The notes: generated by a model not told the origin, from the letters alone. Positions 12,043 to 23,319 are shown, counted from the first letter of the stretch. The stretch is DNA of 64,000 nt from Symbiodinium natans (GCA_905221605.1 CAJNDS010001114.1:310001-374000); one strand, 5' to 3'. A program made the numbers and translations.

Positions 12043-12138
12043 CCTAGAATCCTTTTTTTCCGAGCTCTCCCAGTACCTCGAGCGCTGCTGCGGCTGGAGA
12101 CGCCAGTGCCGAGGCCAGCGCAGGGGCCTCGAGAAGAG

Positions 12139-12376
12139 GGGGGGGGGGAGGGGGGGGGGCCAGGGGGGGCAGGGGGGGGAAGGGGGGGGGGCTGTAAGGG
12201 GGAGGGGGGGGGGAGGGGGGGGGGGGGGGGAGGGGGGGGGGGGGGGGGGGGGGAGGGGGGGGGGAGGGGGTGGGGAGGGGGGGGGGGGGGGGAGGGGGGG
12301 GGGGGGGGGGGGGGAGGGGGGGGGAAGGGGGGGGGGGGAGGGGGGGGGGAAGGGGGGGGGGGGGAGGGGGGGAGAG
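12139..12376. repeat. Poly-G tract with A interruptions
   Basis: About 238 bp of G runs separated by single A or AA. It is the mirror image in strand of the C tract at 529-752. Frames here are artefacts. Confidence 0.95.
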
Positions 12377-12861
12377 TTTAGGGAAAGGGTTTGGGGAAAA
12401 GGGAAAAGGGTTTGGGGTTTTGGGGCCGGTGGGGGGGGGTGTACGGTGAATGAGGAAGTGCACTGAGCTCTCCTATAGGCTTAGAAGTGAGGCCGATGCC
12501 GAAGAGCTTCTTGCAGCGAACGAGGGGTTTAGGGCTTGCAGCTTCCGCGCGTCGTGAGGATCTTTAGGGTTCCATAGTAAGGCCTTGCAGAGGGACGGTC
12601 TGACCCAAAGCGTAAAGCCAACAAAGGCCCCGAACCCAAACGGTCCTAAGTGCCGATGTGGGAGACACTTACCCAAACCATGATAGTAATTATAGAAACC
12701 CTATTTTCAACTGTCTAGGTACTTAGGACCCTTTTGGGGAAGGCCCCGAAGGGCCCGGAAGGCCTGCTCAGCCGACACGGCGTCCGCGCAGCGCAGGGCC
12801 GAGCAGCCGCCCAGGATGAGGTGGACGAGGTCTCCGCAGGTGCCAGCCTCCTGCTTTCGGT

Positions 12862-12965
12862 TTAGGTTTGAGGGTTTAGGGTGTTTTAGGGTTTAGGGTT
12901 CAGGGTTTAGGGTTTAGGGTGTTTTAGGGTTTAGGGTTCAGGGTTCAGGGTTTAGGGTTTAGGGG
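12862..12965 (+). repeat. Internal telomere-like block with spaced variants
   Basis: TTTAGGG units are mixed with TTCAGGG and a longer gttttaggg spacer. It contains its own tandem duplication. Confidence 0.9.
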
Positions 12966-13190
12966 GCGCTCGCCAGGCCACCCGGCTTGACATTCATTGC
13001 GGGACCCCAAGCTCGAGCCGTGAACCCAACAATGGCAGGGTGTTGCCTTCTTATAGGCTCCGTCTTAGGTTCGGTTTAAAAGTTGAGGGTTTGTGGATGA
13101 AGGGCTCGAGGGAGAGTGTCTTCACGGGTATGTACGACATGCTGACTGCTCTTGGCGAGTTGGGAAAGGGGAACTGGGTCGTACGTTTGG

Positions 13191-13294
13191 GTTGGGATGT
13201 TCCCCCTTTTTCTAACAGTCCGCAATGGGGACGATGGAGCCCCCCTATGACAATCCCGATTAAGGACTGCTAGTATCAGGGGGAACATCCCAAC
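13191..13294. mobile_element. MITE-like element, GTTGGGATGTTCCCC family (copy 2, best preserved)
   Basis: Perfect 17-bp terminal inverted repeats (GTTGGGATGTTCCCCCT) bound a 104-bp element. The 6-bp sequence gtttgg flanks it on both sides (13185-13190 and 13295-13300), a likely target duplication. There is no coding capacity, so it would need a transposase from elsewhere. Confidence 0.85.
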
Positions 13295-13442
13295 GTTTGG
13301 GTAACCCTAAACCCTAAACCCTAGACCCTACAGAAATGAGACTTTTGGTTTTAGGGTTTGCTTGGAGTTGAGGGGTTCGGGGCGGCTGGAGCCTCGACTG
13401 GCAGCGAGACGAAGCTCATCGCGGCCTGGCATGGCCGATCTT

Positions 13443-13530
13443 TAAGTTTAGGGTTTTAGGGTTTTAGGGTTTTAGGGTTCTAGGGTTTGAGGGTTTTAGG
13501 GTTTTAGGGTTTAGGGCTTTGGGTTTGCGG
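13443..13530 (+). repeat. Telomere-like block of the 8-mer TTTTAGGG
   Basis: Most units have four T's instead of three, with TTCTAGGG and TTTGAGGG variants. Confidence 0.9.
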
Positions 13531-14120
13531 TTTACTGTATTCGCGGCTTCGACCTCATGGTAGCAACCGGTGTGAAGTTCGCAGGGCAGAACTAGGATCG
13601 GGCTTGGATGTGCTTCAGCACGCCCAAGGGCAGGAGGGCCAGGGTCAGTGGTTTTGGCCTCAAGTTTGGGGTTTCAAGCAGGCTCTGCGGCAGGAATCCA
13701 AAGCTTCGTTCATACATACAAAGAGATTTCGGACCACGCTCCGAAGATCTCTGATCGTGCATACGGAGAGTTCACATCACATCACATAACTCATGATGAG
13801 TCATGGGGTTACAGTCACGACGACAAAATGCAATTCGATACTGCTTTTTTGAAGGTGGCGCAAACCTTGACTTTCAGGGGTAGAATCTGAACATTTTTCA
13901 ACCGTGAAACGTGCACGAAACCACCAAAAAACATGTTTTGTCTCAATCGTTTGCAACAGTATAGTGCAAGCCTGAGATCTTACCCGCCGGAGCTGTTCGG
14001 TCGCGATCGCTAAAGCAAGACATGCGTGATGTGCGAGAAACATTCACCGGCAGGATTTGGCTGACAACTCCTCAGAAGTAAAGAAGAGGAGCAAAGAGGC
14101 CAAAAGGCAACTACTGAACA
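13531..14120. other. Non-coding sequence, no gene seen
   Basis: Includes a small tandem acatcacatcacat near 13772. No convincing frame. Confidence 0.45.
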
Positions 14121-14127
14121 AGAACAG

Positions 14128-14131
14128 AGAG

Positions 14132-14167
<36 letters not shown>

Positions 14168-14216
14168 GAAGAGAGAGAGAGAGAGAGAAATGAATAGAGA
14201 GAGAGAGCGAGAGAGC

Positions 14217-14268
<52 letters not shown>

Positions 14269-14315
14269 AAGACGGAAAAAGAGAAAGAGGGAGAGGGGGG
14301 GGGGGGGGGGGAAGC
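14128..14315 (+). repeat. (GA)n microsatellite ending in a G tract
   Basis: GA/GAGC/GAAA-interrupted array followed by about 20 G's at 14294-14312. Confidence 0.95.
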
Positions 14316-14616
14316 CCAAGGCCTGGAGGCTGCTGTCTTCCCGGGCGCTGGGCGTGGCCTGGCACAGCACAGCAATCTCAGGACAGGGCGCCTTTTTTGG
14401 GGGGGGCTGTCAAAGACTGTAGATGCTTTCCTGAAGGGGTTTATAAGGACAACTTAAAGGCTTCCCAGTTAAAAGATGCACCTTTCTGAGCGATTCCCGG
14501 TCATGTCTCTAGGTCACGTCTGTAGGCCTTCTGGACTTTACGGGCAACCGGAGCTTCTCGACAAAAGGTTGCAGTCTGGTTCGAGCACTTTCAGTGCATC
14601 AGCTGCTTATTGCCAC

Positions 14617-14698
14617 GGGTTTAGGGTTTAGGGTTTAGGGTTTAGGGTTTAGGGTTTAGGGTTTAGGGTTTAGGGTTTAGGGTTTAGGGTTTAGGGTT
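14617..14698 (+). repeat. Internal telomere-like array (TTTAGGG, about 11 units)
   Basis: Perfect units. Confidence 0.97.
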
Positions 14699-14699
14699 C

Positions 14700-15167
14700 C
14701 ACCACCAGGCGATAGGAGGCTGTAGTGTGGTGGCGGAGACAAAAGGGGCTTCAGGACTGAAGGCTTTAGGAGTCCGGGATTGAGGGCTATGGGGCCTGTA
14801 GGGCCTTTCGGTGCCCGAAGGGCCCAATATCCCTTAATTAGGGAAGATGGCTTAATTTTATATAGGGATCTTTCATAGGGTTTAAGGTATACTCCTTAAT
14901 GGGGTCTTGGGCTCCTTGGGTGCTTTCGCGCAAGGAGGGTTCGTAAGTCGTGGGCTGCTGGTAGGCGCCCCATGTGCGCTTAAGTGAGCCGTTGGATCCT
15001 TTCAGAGCTTCACGGGCCTTCAGGTGATTGCCCGCTGTCGTGGAAGAGGTCGCGTACGGCGACGACTGCCCGCATAGCTCGGCTTCCTCCTGAGGCTGGA
15101 GGTTGTCTGGGGTGGAGCTTAGATGGCTTGAGGCTTTGGGTTGAAGGGGGGCTGGCTGTTTAGTTGA
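14700..15167. other. Non-coding sequence, no gene seen
   Basis: Unique sequence; nothing recognised. Confidence 0.45.
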
Positions 15168-15269
15168 CTTGGGATGTTCCCCTTATACTAACCGTCCTGG
15201 TATGGGGATTTGATAAGGAGTACTATAGTCCCTATGAAGGACTGTTAGTATAAGCGGGAACATCCCAAG
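15168..15269. mobile_element. MITE-like element, GTTGGGATGTTCCCC family (copy 3)
   Basis: CTTGGGATGTTCCCC and inner TTATACTAAC pair with GTTAGTATAA and GGGAACATCCCAAG over about 102 bp. No clear target duplication. Confidence 0.8.
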
Positions 15270-16049
15270 GCTCCAGATTCGAAACTCCGAGATGTTGATT
15301 CTGTCGACGGCAGGTTGAGACGGGGTGAGGCATGGAGACTGTGTGTGTGTGTGCGCGCGTGCTACTCCTCCCTAAGGTCGTCCTAAGAAATGCCTCCACC
15401 CCAAAATTCTGCACCTACTCCTAGGCCCTATAGACAACTATGAACAACACCGTGTGCATCGTGAGACGCCTGCATTCCCACAAATCGGGGTCAGAGCGCC
15501 ATTCTTCGACACTGCAACGTGGCCCCCAAGCAGGAGAGAGGGAGAGGGCGAGTGTGGGAGAGAGGGAGACAGAAAAAAAAAACAGGGAGGGTCAGGTTGA
15601 AAGCTTAGGGCTTAACCCTAAGGCTCCGAATAGCCTCTAGTAGGTATTACTTCCTTACTTCAGAGCCCAATGTCGGTGTTTTTGTATGCTTGGAGGCCTA
15701 GAGCCTAAGGTGGGAAGGGGGAGAAGGACCCGGCTCTCACCTTGCTCTGGACAGGCCATGCCGGAAGAAGCTGGCTGCCTCGACCTTGCATCGCTTCGAG
15801 CATTATAGGGTTTAGGGTTTATATAGGGTTTAGCGCTTATATAGGGTTTAAGGTTTAGGGCGTGGCTTGGGGTGTGGGACTTTGGAAACCTGGGGCCTCG
15901 GGTCGAGCGCAGGAGCTCGCACATACGGCTTCGTCTTCGGATTTCGGCTCATGTGCGTTTTGGTCTTGCAGAAGTGTGCTCTCCGGTATTCCGACCTTGC
16001 GATTCCAGCTGGTGGGCCTCATTGAACAAGGGCCAACAAGGTTTATATG

Positions 16050-16157
16050 TGGGGGTTTCCGAAGATGGCGGTACCCTTTCTCGGGGTCCCTTTAAGGGGA
16101 TTCTATTCTATTTGGGGTATATACGGGCGTACCCCTACTTTTTGGAAATGCCCATAT
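16050..16157. mobile_element. MITE-like element, TGGGGGTTTCCGAA family (degenerate copy)
   Basis: Left end TGGGGGTTTCCGAA and a degenerate right end TTTTTGGAAATGCCCATAT, with ggtaccc and ggggtccc inside as in the 37-kb copies. Confidence 0.5.
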
Positions 16158-17775
16158 GGCTTGCTCGAACTCCAGAAACGCCATTGACGCCAGACATGTT
16201 TTTGCACTTCCATCGGCCAACCTTGCTGGGCGCAAGTTTGGATTTTCGATCGGTTTCAGAGCCCCCAGGTTGCTTTATATCCTTTCCAATGCTTGGTCTT
16301 TTGGTCATACCCTCGGCACTTGAAGTCAGCCAATCATTGGTGCAGCGGCTTCACAAAGCCCCAGGGCTACGCAAGAGCAGTGAACCCACATACTTGATCA
16401 TGCAGGGTCCCGCCTGTGTGCACCGCTGTTGCTGTGTTCTGGCCTGGCCAAGCAGCTGCAACGATTAATTATGTCGAGTTTGAGGTTGGCACTTTGCATG
16501 TGGGAGTCTAAACTCCATGCGAATGACTATGCGGGCCTACCAAACCGTCTGCAAGGACTTCCCCAGCTTCCGCACGGTGGGATTTTCTATACGTAGTCCA
16601 GGTTGTGGAGGTCAGGACACGCCCTCGTCTTCCGCGCAGCTTTCGCCAGAGTCGCTGGGAGCGGGCCCAGAAACCTACGAGTAGGGTCCCTCATGAAGTC
16701 CACAAGAGAGATCTTTCGCCGGGACATGTCGGGACTTCCGCGTCTTTTGCGCACGAGAAAGCATGCCCTCGCAAACTTAGACTTAGACCAGCCTAGAGAA
16801 CAGGGCGTTTGGAACAACTCCCACATCCAGACATCGAATCCTCATGCGGCCCCTCATGAGGCCCTCATGGGGTCACCCTCATGAGGCTTTCGCCTGGACT
16901 TTCGCAGCTTATGTGTGCCTTTTTTGGAGCAACAATGTGGGTTTTAGGAACGTCTCCCATGCAGGTTGTAAGGAAGGGGTCGGGGTGGGAGGGAGGTGTG
17001 AGGACGGGCACTTGTTTTGAAGGTGCCTTGCGAGGCTACGAGGTAGCACTAGGAATTGGTGCGTCCTGGCAGGTTGCTTGAAATCGTGCTGATCTTCTTG
17101 TTGATGGCTGTCTCGCTGATGGTTTAACACCCAAAGCCCTCGACAGATTCTTCTTGCTTGCGTCTTTCATGGGCAACGACCTGTTCCAGCAATGTGCGAG
17201 CCATAGTCCCAGTAGCGTAAAAGGTCTGAGGGCTCGCTTCCTGCTGGGATTGAGGGAGGGGTTGGCGGATGAGGGAGAACAGGTTTTGCGTTCGGAGTCT
17301 AGAATCCAAGGTCAGGAAATTTGAAATCAGGATTTGGGGCAACTCAGACAGGGCTCGAGTGGCAAAGCCCCCACTTACACGAGGCTGTTGCTGAGGCGTG
17401 CTTCGAAGATCAGGTACTGCATGAGTACAAACATGCCCAAGGTCGGTCGCCTTCCCCAAACCGACAGCAGCCTGATTTCTCAAAACCCTACTCCAACGGC
17501 AGCCCTGAAGCCACTGAGCTGAACCAAGAGCCCTTAAGAACTGCAAAGAGCCAAACTCCTCTTCTTCCTTCTTTGGGGGTAGGATTCCCTTACAATGGGG
17601 ACTAGAATAAGGTACCCCGAACTTCGGAAGCCCCCCCTTTCAGGGTTTGAGAGGAGAAACATGACGGACCGGGCCCAATGAGCTGCGACGTGAGAGACCG
17701 GTGGTGTGTGGAGCCTGCGAATGTCTATTTTGTGGATGGGGCCTTCTTCTGCCACTCTTTCTTTCTGCCGAGTTG

Positions 17776-17890
17776 CTGAGTTGCTGAGTTCAGAAACCCC
17801 AACAAAGCGTAGACTTTCAGTTCTATAGGGGGATTGTCGTATCCCAGGAAGTGTAAAGTGTACTCATTCAGCTACTGAGGCGTTCATACT
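17776..17890. mobile_element. Short dispersed repeat, CTGAGTTCATAAGCCCC family (copy 2)
   Basis: Shares gactttcagttctataggg, tatccc and aagtgtaaagtgtactca with the copy at 6306-6407. Confidence 0.55.
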
Positions 17891-18645
17891 CCCAAAAAGA
17901 CTCCAGGACTGGGCATGGACATGAAGGGCTTTATCGGCAGGCTTGACTGCGTAGCTGTTTGCAAACTGAACTGCCTAATGTTGGACTGACTTTAGTATAA
18001 GGAGGGTCTATAATCCATTAGAAAGGAATATGCATATATATATATATATATATATGTATATGGGGCCTCAGTTCCCTCATTTCCTACTATTTACCAGGGG
18101 GCTTAGGGCCCCGAAATGGTACAGGCGACGAAGATGGAGCAGCTAGAAAAGTCCACACCCAACATCAAAGCCCCCAAGAAGAAACACCTCCTGGCTCCGT
18201 CGTTAAACCTCATTCATCCTCTGCAGTGGCTATGATGAATGCCTGAAAGTTTCTGCGCCAAAACTCGTGGTTCATGTACATGCCACTCTGATATGACAGC
18301 AAGACTGCAGTGGTCAGTGTAGGTCATTTTTGCTGCTGCCGAGACATGCAAGCACCCAGGCCTGCGCGGTAGCCTGTGCTTGTGTTGGCTTCGGGAGCTT
18401 CGGATAGAAAGCTTGACCTCGCCTGGACCTCGCCATCATCCACCGACATCTCATCGAAGATCTCAGTAGGGTTTAGGGTTTGGGGTTTAGGATGTAAGGT
18501 TGGCTTTGGGTCATGAAACACATTTCAGGCAGCGAGGAGGGGCCGGCTTCAGTTGGATTGTCTCCGCCAGTTCGCGAAGCTCAACAGTATTGTACTTCGG
18601 ACATCCCCACCTTGGGGATTTGGATTGGGATTGGGCATTTCAGGG

Positions 18646-18972
18646 AGTCTCTGCGGTTGGGCACTCCAGGGAGACTCTGGGGTTGGAGGGACAATCTGGG
18701 GTCGGGATCCAGGGGTTGGGATCCAGGGAAGTCTCTGGGTTGGGCACTCCAGGGAGACTTTGGGGTTGGGCACTCCAGGGCAGACTCTCATTGGGCTTCA
18801 GGGGTTGGCACTCCAGGGAGACTCTGGGGCACTCCAGTCTCTGGTTTGGGCGCTCCAGGACATTTGAGGGAGACTCTGGGGTTGGGCTCTCCAGGGAGAC
18901 TCTGCGGTTGGGCACTCCAGGAGTTTGCTGGCGTTAAGGGAGTCTTTTGGGGTTGGGCACTCCAGGGAGTCT
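18646..18972 (+). repeat. GC-rich minisatellite, about 27-bp unit
   Basis: About nine imperfect copies of a unit like ggttgggcactccagggaga followed by ctctgg. Several frames stay open across it only because of this repetition. Confidence 0.9.
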
Positions 18973-18979
18973 AGACTGG

Positions 18980-20440
18980 GCGAGGAGAAGAGTTCTGAGC
19001 GAGGAGAAGAGTTGAGTTTAAAATCTAACAACCCCACACCCAATGTGGGGAAAAACCTACTGTGCAAACTCAGCTTCTTGGAGGCTTTGGGGGGGGGGAG
19101 CCCTCACTCAAAGCCTTTCAAGGTTTAACCTACCCCACAGACCCTAAACCGTAGAAGGAAATCATGTCGAGGCACAGGGCGAGGAGGCGGAAGCAGTGTG
19201 CGAACGCTCCCAGGCGCGCCTCCCAGGAGTGTTCTCAAGCTGACAAGGATCGAAGAGTTTGGGGTTTAGGGTTTAGGGTTCAGGGGCCGAGATGGGCATG
19301 GGGCTCAGGGTTCAGGGTTGGAAGAGGCCTTTTCGAGTGTGGGACTTTGCTGCGGGGCTGTGGGGTCTAGATTTCTTTACAGCTCATGGTGGGGGTCGGG
19401 GAGGGTGCCGGGGGACGTGGGTAACACCTGAGCGAGCAAGAGAGAGAGAGAGAGAGAGAGACTGAGAACAAAAAAAACCAAAACAAAGAAACGGACAAAG
19501 AGACCGCGAGAGGAAGAGAGCCACCCCGCAAAGTTGTTTCTAGCTGTACCCTTATTTCAGGCCTTGAGCCCGGAAAGCGAGAGCTAAAGGACGTTGCGAA
19601 ATTGGGTGGAGTAAGCTAAAGGACATGATTTTGCTCCACTTCAAGGGGGGCAGCAGCACCGGTTTGCAACTCCGCTGTGGCTCCGAAGATCCGGTGCTTC
19701 GCCAGCTTGAAAATGTCAAACCGCAAGGGTCCAGACAACATGTCATGGATCACAGGGTTTCTCGCGCCCTGGTTGGATGGGCGGAACGCGGATTCGGGGC
19801 GGTGCATCACAAATCTTTACGTCCATGCTGTTTGTGGGTCCTCGCCGGTACTATAGAAGTTTGACTAAGAGGGCATGTTGACAGCCCACACCCTTAAAAT
19901 CAATCTCGAACCTAAAGGAATCCGGGGTTTGGGGCTTTAGGGTGCAGACTCTCTTTAGGGTTTCAGGTTCTGGGCTTCGGTTTATAAGTTAAGGAGCTTG
20001 CCAAAGTGGTGTCCAGAGCATAGAGCCATTTGCGGACATTTTCGACTCCTGGCCTCGGTTTTGCACTTCGCGCACGAGCGAGGCGCTCAGCGAAGGGTCC
20101 CCCTCAGACCTCGCAAAGCAGATTTTACAAACCAATCCCACCCAAACCCAGAAACCTACAAAGCAGGTTCGGAGCGTTGGGGAGTCTGATTAGTGAGTAG
20201 TAGGATGGCCTGTTCAGGTTTTACAGTTTAGGGGGGTGGTGGGGGGGGGGCTCTTCAGGAGGGATGTAGGTAGGTGAAGGGTTCAGGGAATGCGAGTCAT
20301 CGGACAGCACGGAAGACTGCGAAATGCATGTGGGCGACTTCTGAACACGAGCTGAGCACGTTCGGGGATGGTTTTAAAGCTAGACCCGCTGCAAGAGGAC
20401 TTTTTTTCATGGAGGTCCTACAGACTTTTTCCTATCTATA
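18980..20440. other. Non-coding sequence, no gene seen
   Basis: Contains a (GA)n run at 19439-19461 and decayed telomere-like pieces near 19262 and 19925. No gene recognised. Confidence 0.45.
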
Positions 20441-20500
20441 TGTATATATATATATATATACATATGTGTGTGTGTGTGTATGTATATATATATATATATG
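20441..20500. repeat. TA/TG microsatellite
   Basis: (TA)n, then (TG)n, then (TA)n. Confidence 0.95.
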
Positions 20501-20793
20501 GTACCCGCCCAAAATTAAGATGCTGGTATCGGGGGTGGACTTGACGTCCCCCAGAGCCCAGCCTCGGTACGCGGGGTGAATCTTGAGTCCCACCCAGACT
20601 TGACTTTCTTGCGCCCATCGGATCATTTAAGCACTGAGGAACAAGAACCAAGATCCCAGGCAAGGTTTGGGGGGCAAATCTTCGTCCCTGGCCCTGGGAA
20701 GAAGGCCGCCTCAATTGAATCCCTAAAACCCCTGCTGTGCCTAAACGGACCTGCCACGGACAAGCCTGAACACCAAGAGTCTTGGATCCAGCA

Positions 20794-20845
20794 CCCTAAA
20801 CCCTAAACCCTAAACCCGAAACCCTAAACCCGAAACCCGAAACCC
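20794..20845 (-). repeat. Internal telomere-like block (CCCTAAA/CCCGAAA)
   Basis: About seven units, nearly half of them CCCGAAA variants. Confidence 0.93.
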
Positions 20846-21423
20846 AACTTAAGCCAACACTTGCGAACCCAAGCGCATGGAGTCGTGCACAGCCCGCAGC
20901 GTAGAGAACTCCTTTTTCGACCAGGGTCTGGGGTTTAGGGCCTGGCCCTGGCGTTTAGGATTTGGATGGGGTCTATGGTTTGAGGGTGTGGTGCTCCGGG
21001 TATGGAGCCACGAACAATGGTGAGCACAAGAAGGTTAACGGTCAGTGCCGAGTTCGTGGTATGGAAGGAGGGACCCATCAAGCTGAGCACTCCGGAGTAA
21101 TTTGCTTAACGACATCTTGACTCTTCACGATTTCGAGGCCCGAGGAGCCCTAGAAATTCCTGCGCGCCCCTATAGGGTACCCGAACCTTGTGCCAGAATC
21201 TCTCACTTCAGTCTCGGGTGCTGAGTACCCTGGGCCAAAAAATGCTTAACCTTTCAAGTATGGTAGCATTATATATATATATATATATACATCTGGTAGG
21301 GTCATATATACCCCCCAAAAAGGTTAACGGTTACCCTACTCAGCTACGAAGAAGACGTCCTTGAGCAGACTGCAAAGGCGATGTTGCAGGCCTTCGCGTT
21401 TCGCCCGCATCGCCCTGGGCAGC
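20846..21423. other. Non-coding sequence, no gene seen
   Basis: AT microsatellite at 21270-21290; otherwise nothing recognised. Confidence 0.45.
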
Positions 21424-21461
21424 TTTAGGGTTTTAGGGTTTAGGGTTTTAGGGTTTAGGGT
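21424..21461 (+). repeat. Internal telomere-like block (TTTAGGG/TTTTAGGG)
   Basis: About five units of mixed length. Confidence 0.9.
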
Positions 21462-22218
21462 GGGATGGCTGACTTGACCCCTGAGGCTTCCAAGCACATC
21501 CCCGAGGACCGCAGTTCCGCAAACCCAGGCCAGCCCCCTTCGCAAAATGTTGCTTGCCGCCGCTTACCTAGAACCCCGTCAAACCGTTAGGCTTTGTAGG
21601 ACCGGTTTAGGGCTTCGCCTTTGAACTTGGAGTTTGCAGATGGGGTGCTGGGATTTGGGGTGTCAGGCATGAATTTTGGGCCTACGGCGGCTAACAGGCT
21701 CGGCTATCCAAGCTCTGCCTCGAATACGACGTGTCGATGTGTCCACCCTCTCACACAGGGCTGAAACCCACGAAACCACGCCCAATCCCACAGCCTGCGG
21801 TTTTCTTTACCTAATACGAAGGACCCCAATAAGGTTCACCCCCCGACTATTTGGTTTTAACATATGGGTATCTCCCCAAATAGGGGTATATTCCTCAGTA
21901 TACTCCCCCCCAAATAATCGCAGAATCCACATCATCGGAACCCCCCAAAAAAGGGTACCCCCCCCCCCCCCCCCCCCCCCCCCCTCCCCCCCCTATGTTC
22001 GGAAACCCCCCCAATATGCTCGAGACGCTCTGGCCACCCGAGGCGCTCCCAGTCCCCTTCCGGGCGCGCAGGCAGGGGCGGCAACGGCGGCATGGGCACC
22101 GGAGGCCTGGGCGTGGACCCTAAGAGGGCATTGGGCTGCTTTCTCAGGTTTTTTCAAAGGCCACCTTCACTTGTGGAACACACTCACTTGGAGGGGCTTT
22201 GCACGAAAACTTCTCGAG
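21462..22218. other. Non-coding sequence with a C tract
   Basis: C tract at 21957-21993. Pieces of the TGGGGGTTTCCGAA family (cggaaccccccaaaa, ttcggaaaccccccc) lie near 21935-22013. No gene recognised. Confidence 0.45.
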
Positions 22219-22256
22219 TTTAGGGTTTAGGGTTTAGGGTTTGGGGTTTAGGGTTG
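22219..22256 (+). repeat. Internal telomere-like block (TTTAGGG)
   Basis: About five units with one TTTGGGG. Confidence 0.9.
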
Positions 22257-22576
22257 AGGGGTTCAAGGGGAATTTTCGGCAGTTTCGGGCCTGGCAAGCT
22301 CACCGGTAGCCGCAGGCGACTGGAGACGGTGCCTGGATGCAAGTTGTTGGTCGTAGGGGTCTTTTGTTGGTTTTAAACACCTTTGAGCTGGCTGATAGGC
22401 TTTAGGTTTTGAGGGTTTGAGGGTTTTAGGGTATAGGCTTTAGGATTTTAGGGTTTTAGGGTTTGCAGAAGCCGCACTAAACCGACTGCCCCAGAACAAG
22501 CTCAATTAAACCTTTCAATTCGGAGGGCCCCTCTTCGGCACCTCTTCGGCACCAAGGCTACTTGAGCAAAAGTTCA

Positions 22577-22652
22577 ACTTGGGAGCCCAGTAACCATATC
22601 ATAATAACCATAACCAAAAAAAAGGGTAAAGGGTACCACTGGGCTACCAAGT
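22577..22652. mobile_element. MITE-like element, ACTTGGTAGCCCAGT family (complete copy)
   Basis: The left end ACTTGGGAGCCCAGT and right end ACTGGGCTACCAAGT are inverted repeats with one mismatch, around an A-rich core. At 76 bp it cannot encode anything. Related copies lie near 38395, 55733 and 59384. Confidence 0.75.
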
Positions 22653-22667
22653 CAATCCTGCCTGCAC

Positions 22668-22769
22668 ACCCATCGAACACTGGCCGTCAAAATCCTTACC
22701 CTAAAGCCTAAAGCCTAAAGCCTAAACCCTAAACCCAAACCCATCGAACCCTGGCCGTCAAAATCCTTA
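22668..22769. repeat. 31-bp direct repeat flanking a telomere-like block
   Basis: The 31-bp sequence beginning acccatcgaac and ending aaaatcctta occurs at 22668-22698 and 22739-22769 with one difference. The 40 bp between are CCTAAAG and CCCTAAA units. Confidence 0.95.
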
Positions 22770-22863
22770 ATTCTCAGGCCGCTCCAGGGCTTTATTGTTT
22801 AGAGTTCCAAGCCCTGGCATCGCCATGAGCAAGACTCAACCGACATCTTGTTGAACAAAAGAG

Positions 22864-22965
22864 ACCCTAAACCCTAAACCCTAAACCCTAAACCCTAAAC
22901 CCTAAACCCTAAACCCTAAACCCTAAACCCTAAACCCTAGACCCTAGACCCTAGACCCTAAACCC
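22864..22965 (-). repeat. Internal telomere-like array (CCCTAAA, then CCCTAGA)
   Basis: About 14 units. Three or four CCCTAGA variants cluster near the right end. Confidence 0.97.
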
Positions 22966-23085
22966 AAGCAACAGTGACCCAAATCTCCATATGTCCAAAA
23001 GCAGGTGGCTCTGCGCGGAGCTCCGCGACGAGGAGCTGCCGCTCCATAGCCAAGGTCGCCGCTTCCTACCACAAAAGTTAGGGTT

Positions 23086-23090
23086 TAGGG
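23086..23090. repeat. Target-site duplication (left copy, taggg)
   Basis: The 5 bases next to the 3' LTR match 33017-33021 next to the 5' LTR. Five bases is the normal copia duplication length. Deleting the element plus one copy gives uninterrupted TTTAGGG units, so the target was an internal telomere-like array. Confidence 0.9.
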
Positions 23091-23319
23091 TACGGGGGGC
23101 AACCGAAGGAGGACAGGGAACAAAACAGTCAACCCCAACAGAAGCCCTTAATACCCCTGGAACAACCAACAACCGAACAGCAAGACCCCAAACCAAGGGC
23201 ACACTTTTTACGAAATCTTCGACCGCTTTGGTCATGGCTTGAGCCAACGATTATCGGGTTCATTGACCCTTGAACTTCCAATACCAACTCCTTTCTACAA
23301 TACCAATTGCAGCTCCGCA
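23091..23319 (-). repeat. 3' LTR of the copia-like element
   Basis: This is the second 229-bp LTR copy, which I read as identical to the 5' copy. It is preceded on the coding strand by a purine tract (23320-23331) and followed by the target duplication taggg (23086-23090). It should supply the polyadenylation region of the transcript. No differences between the copies were found by eye. Confidence 0.95.
23238..23247 (-). promoter_or_regulatory. Spliced-leader-like 10-mer in the 3' LTR
   Basis: This is the counterpart of 32935-32944 at the same offset within the LTR (TTGGCTCAAG on the coding strand). Confidence 0.4.

Larger units (their letters stand above)
15270..18640. other. Non-coding sequence with scattered short repeats
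   Basis: Holds a (GT)n run near 15342, short telomere-like pieces near 15807-15860, an AT microsatellite (18033-18061) and two dispersed elements listed separately. Frames of up to 198 codons (15872-16468) look random in composition. No gene recognised. Confidence 0.4.

Noticed and set aside
12044-12463. 139-codon Pro-rich frame and 91-codon Gly-rich frame
   Set aside because: Same artefact on the poly-G tract.
14010-14489. Ser-Leu and Arg-Glu repeat frames
   Set aside because: (GA)n microsatellite translated in several frames.
15872-16468. 198-codon plus-strand frame
   Set aside because: Composition is random-looking, it crosses a MITE-like element, and I recognise no domain.
18500-19067. 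Several Gly/Trp/Ser- and Pro-rich frames
   Set aside because: They are kept open by the 27-bp minisatellite.
22951-23247. Short frame starting inside the LTR (MTKAVEDF...)
   Set aside because: In the 5' LTR copy it stops within the primer-binding site and does not join Gag; at most an upstream ORF.
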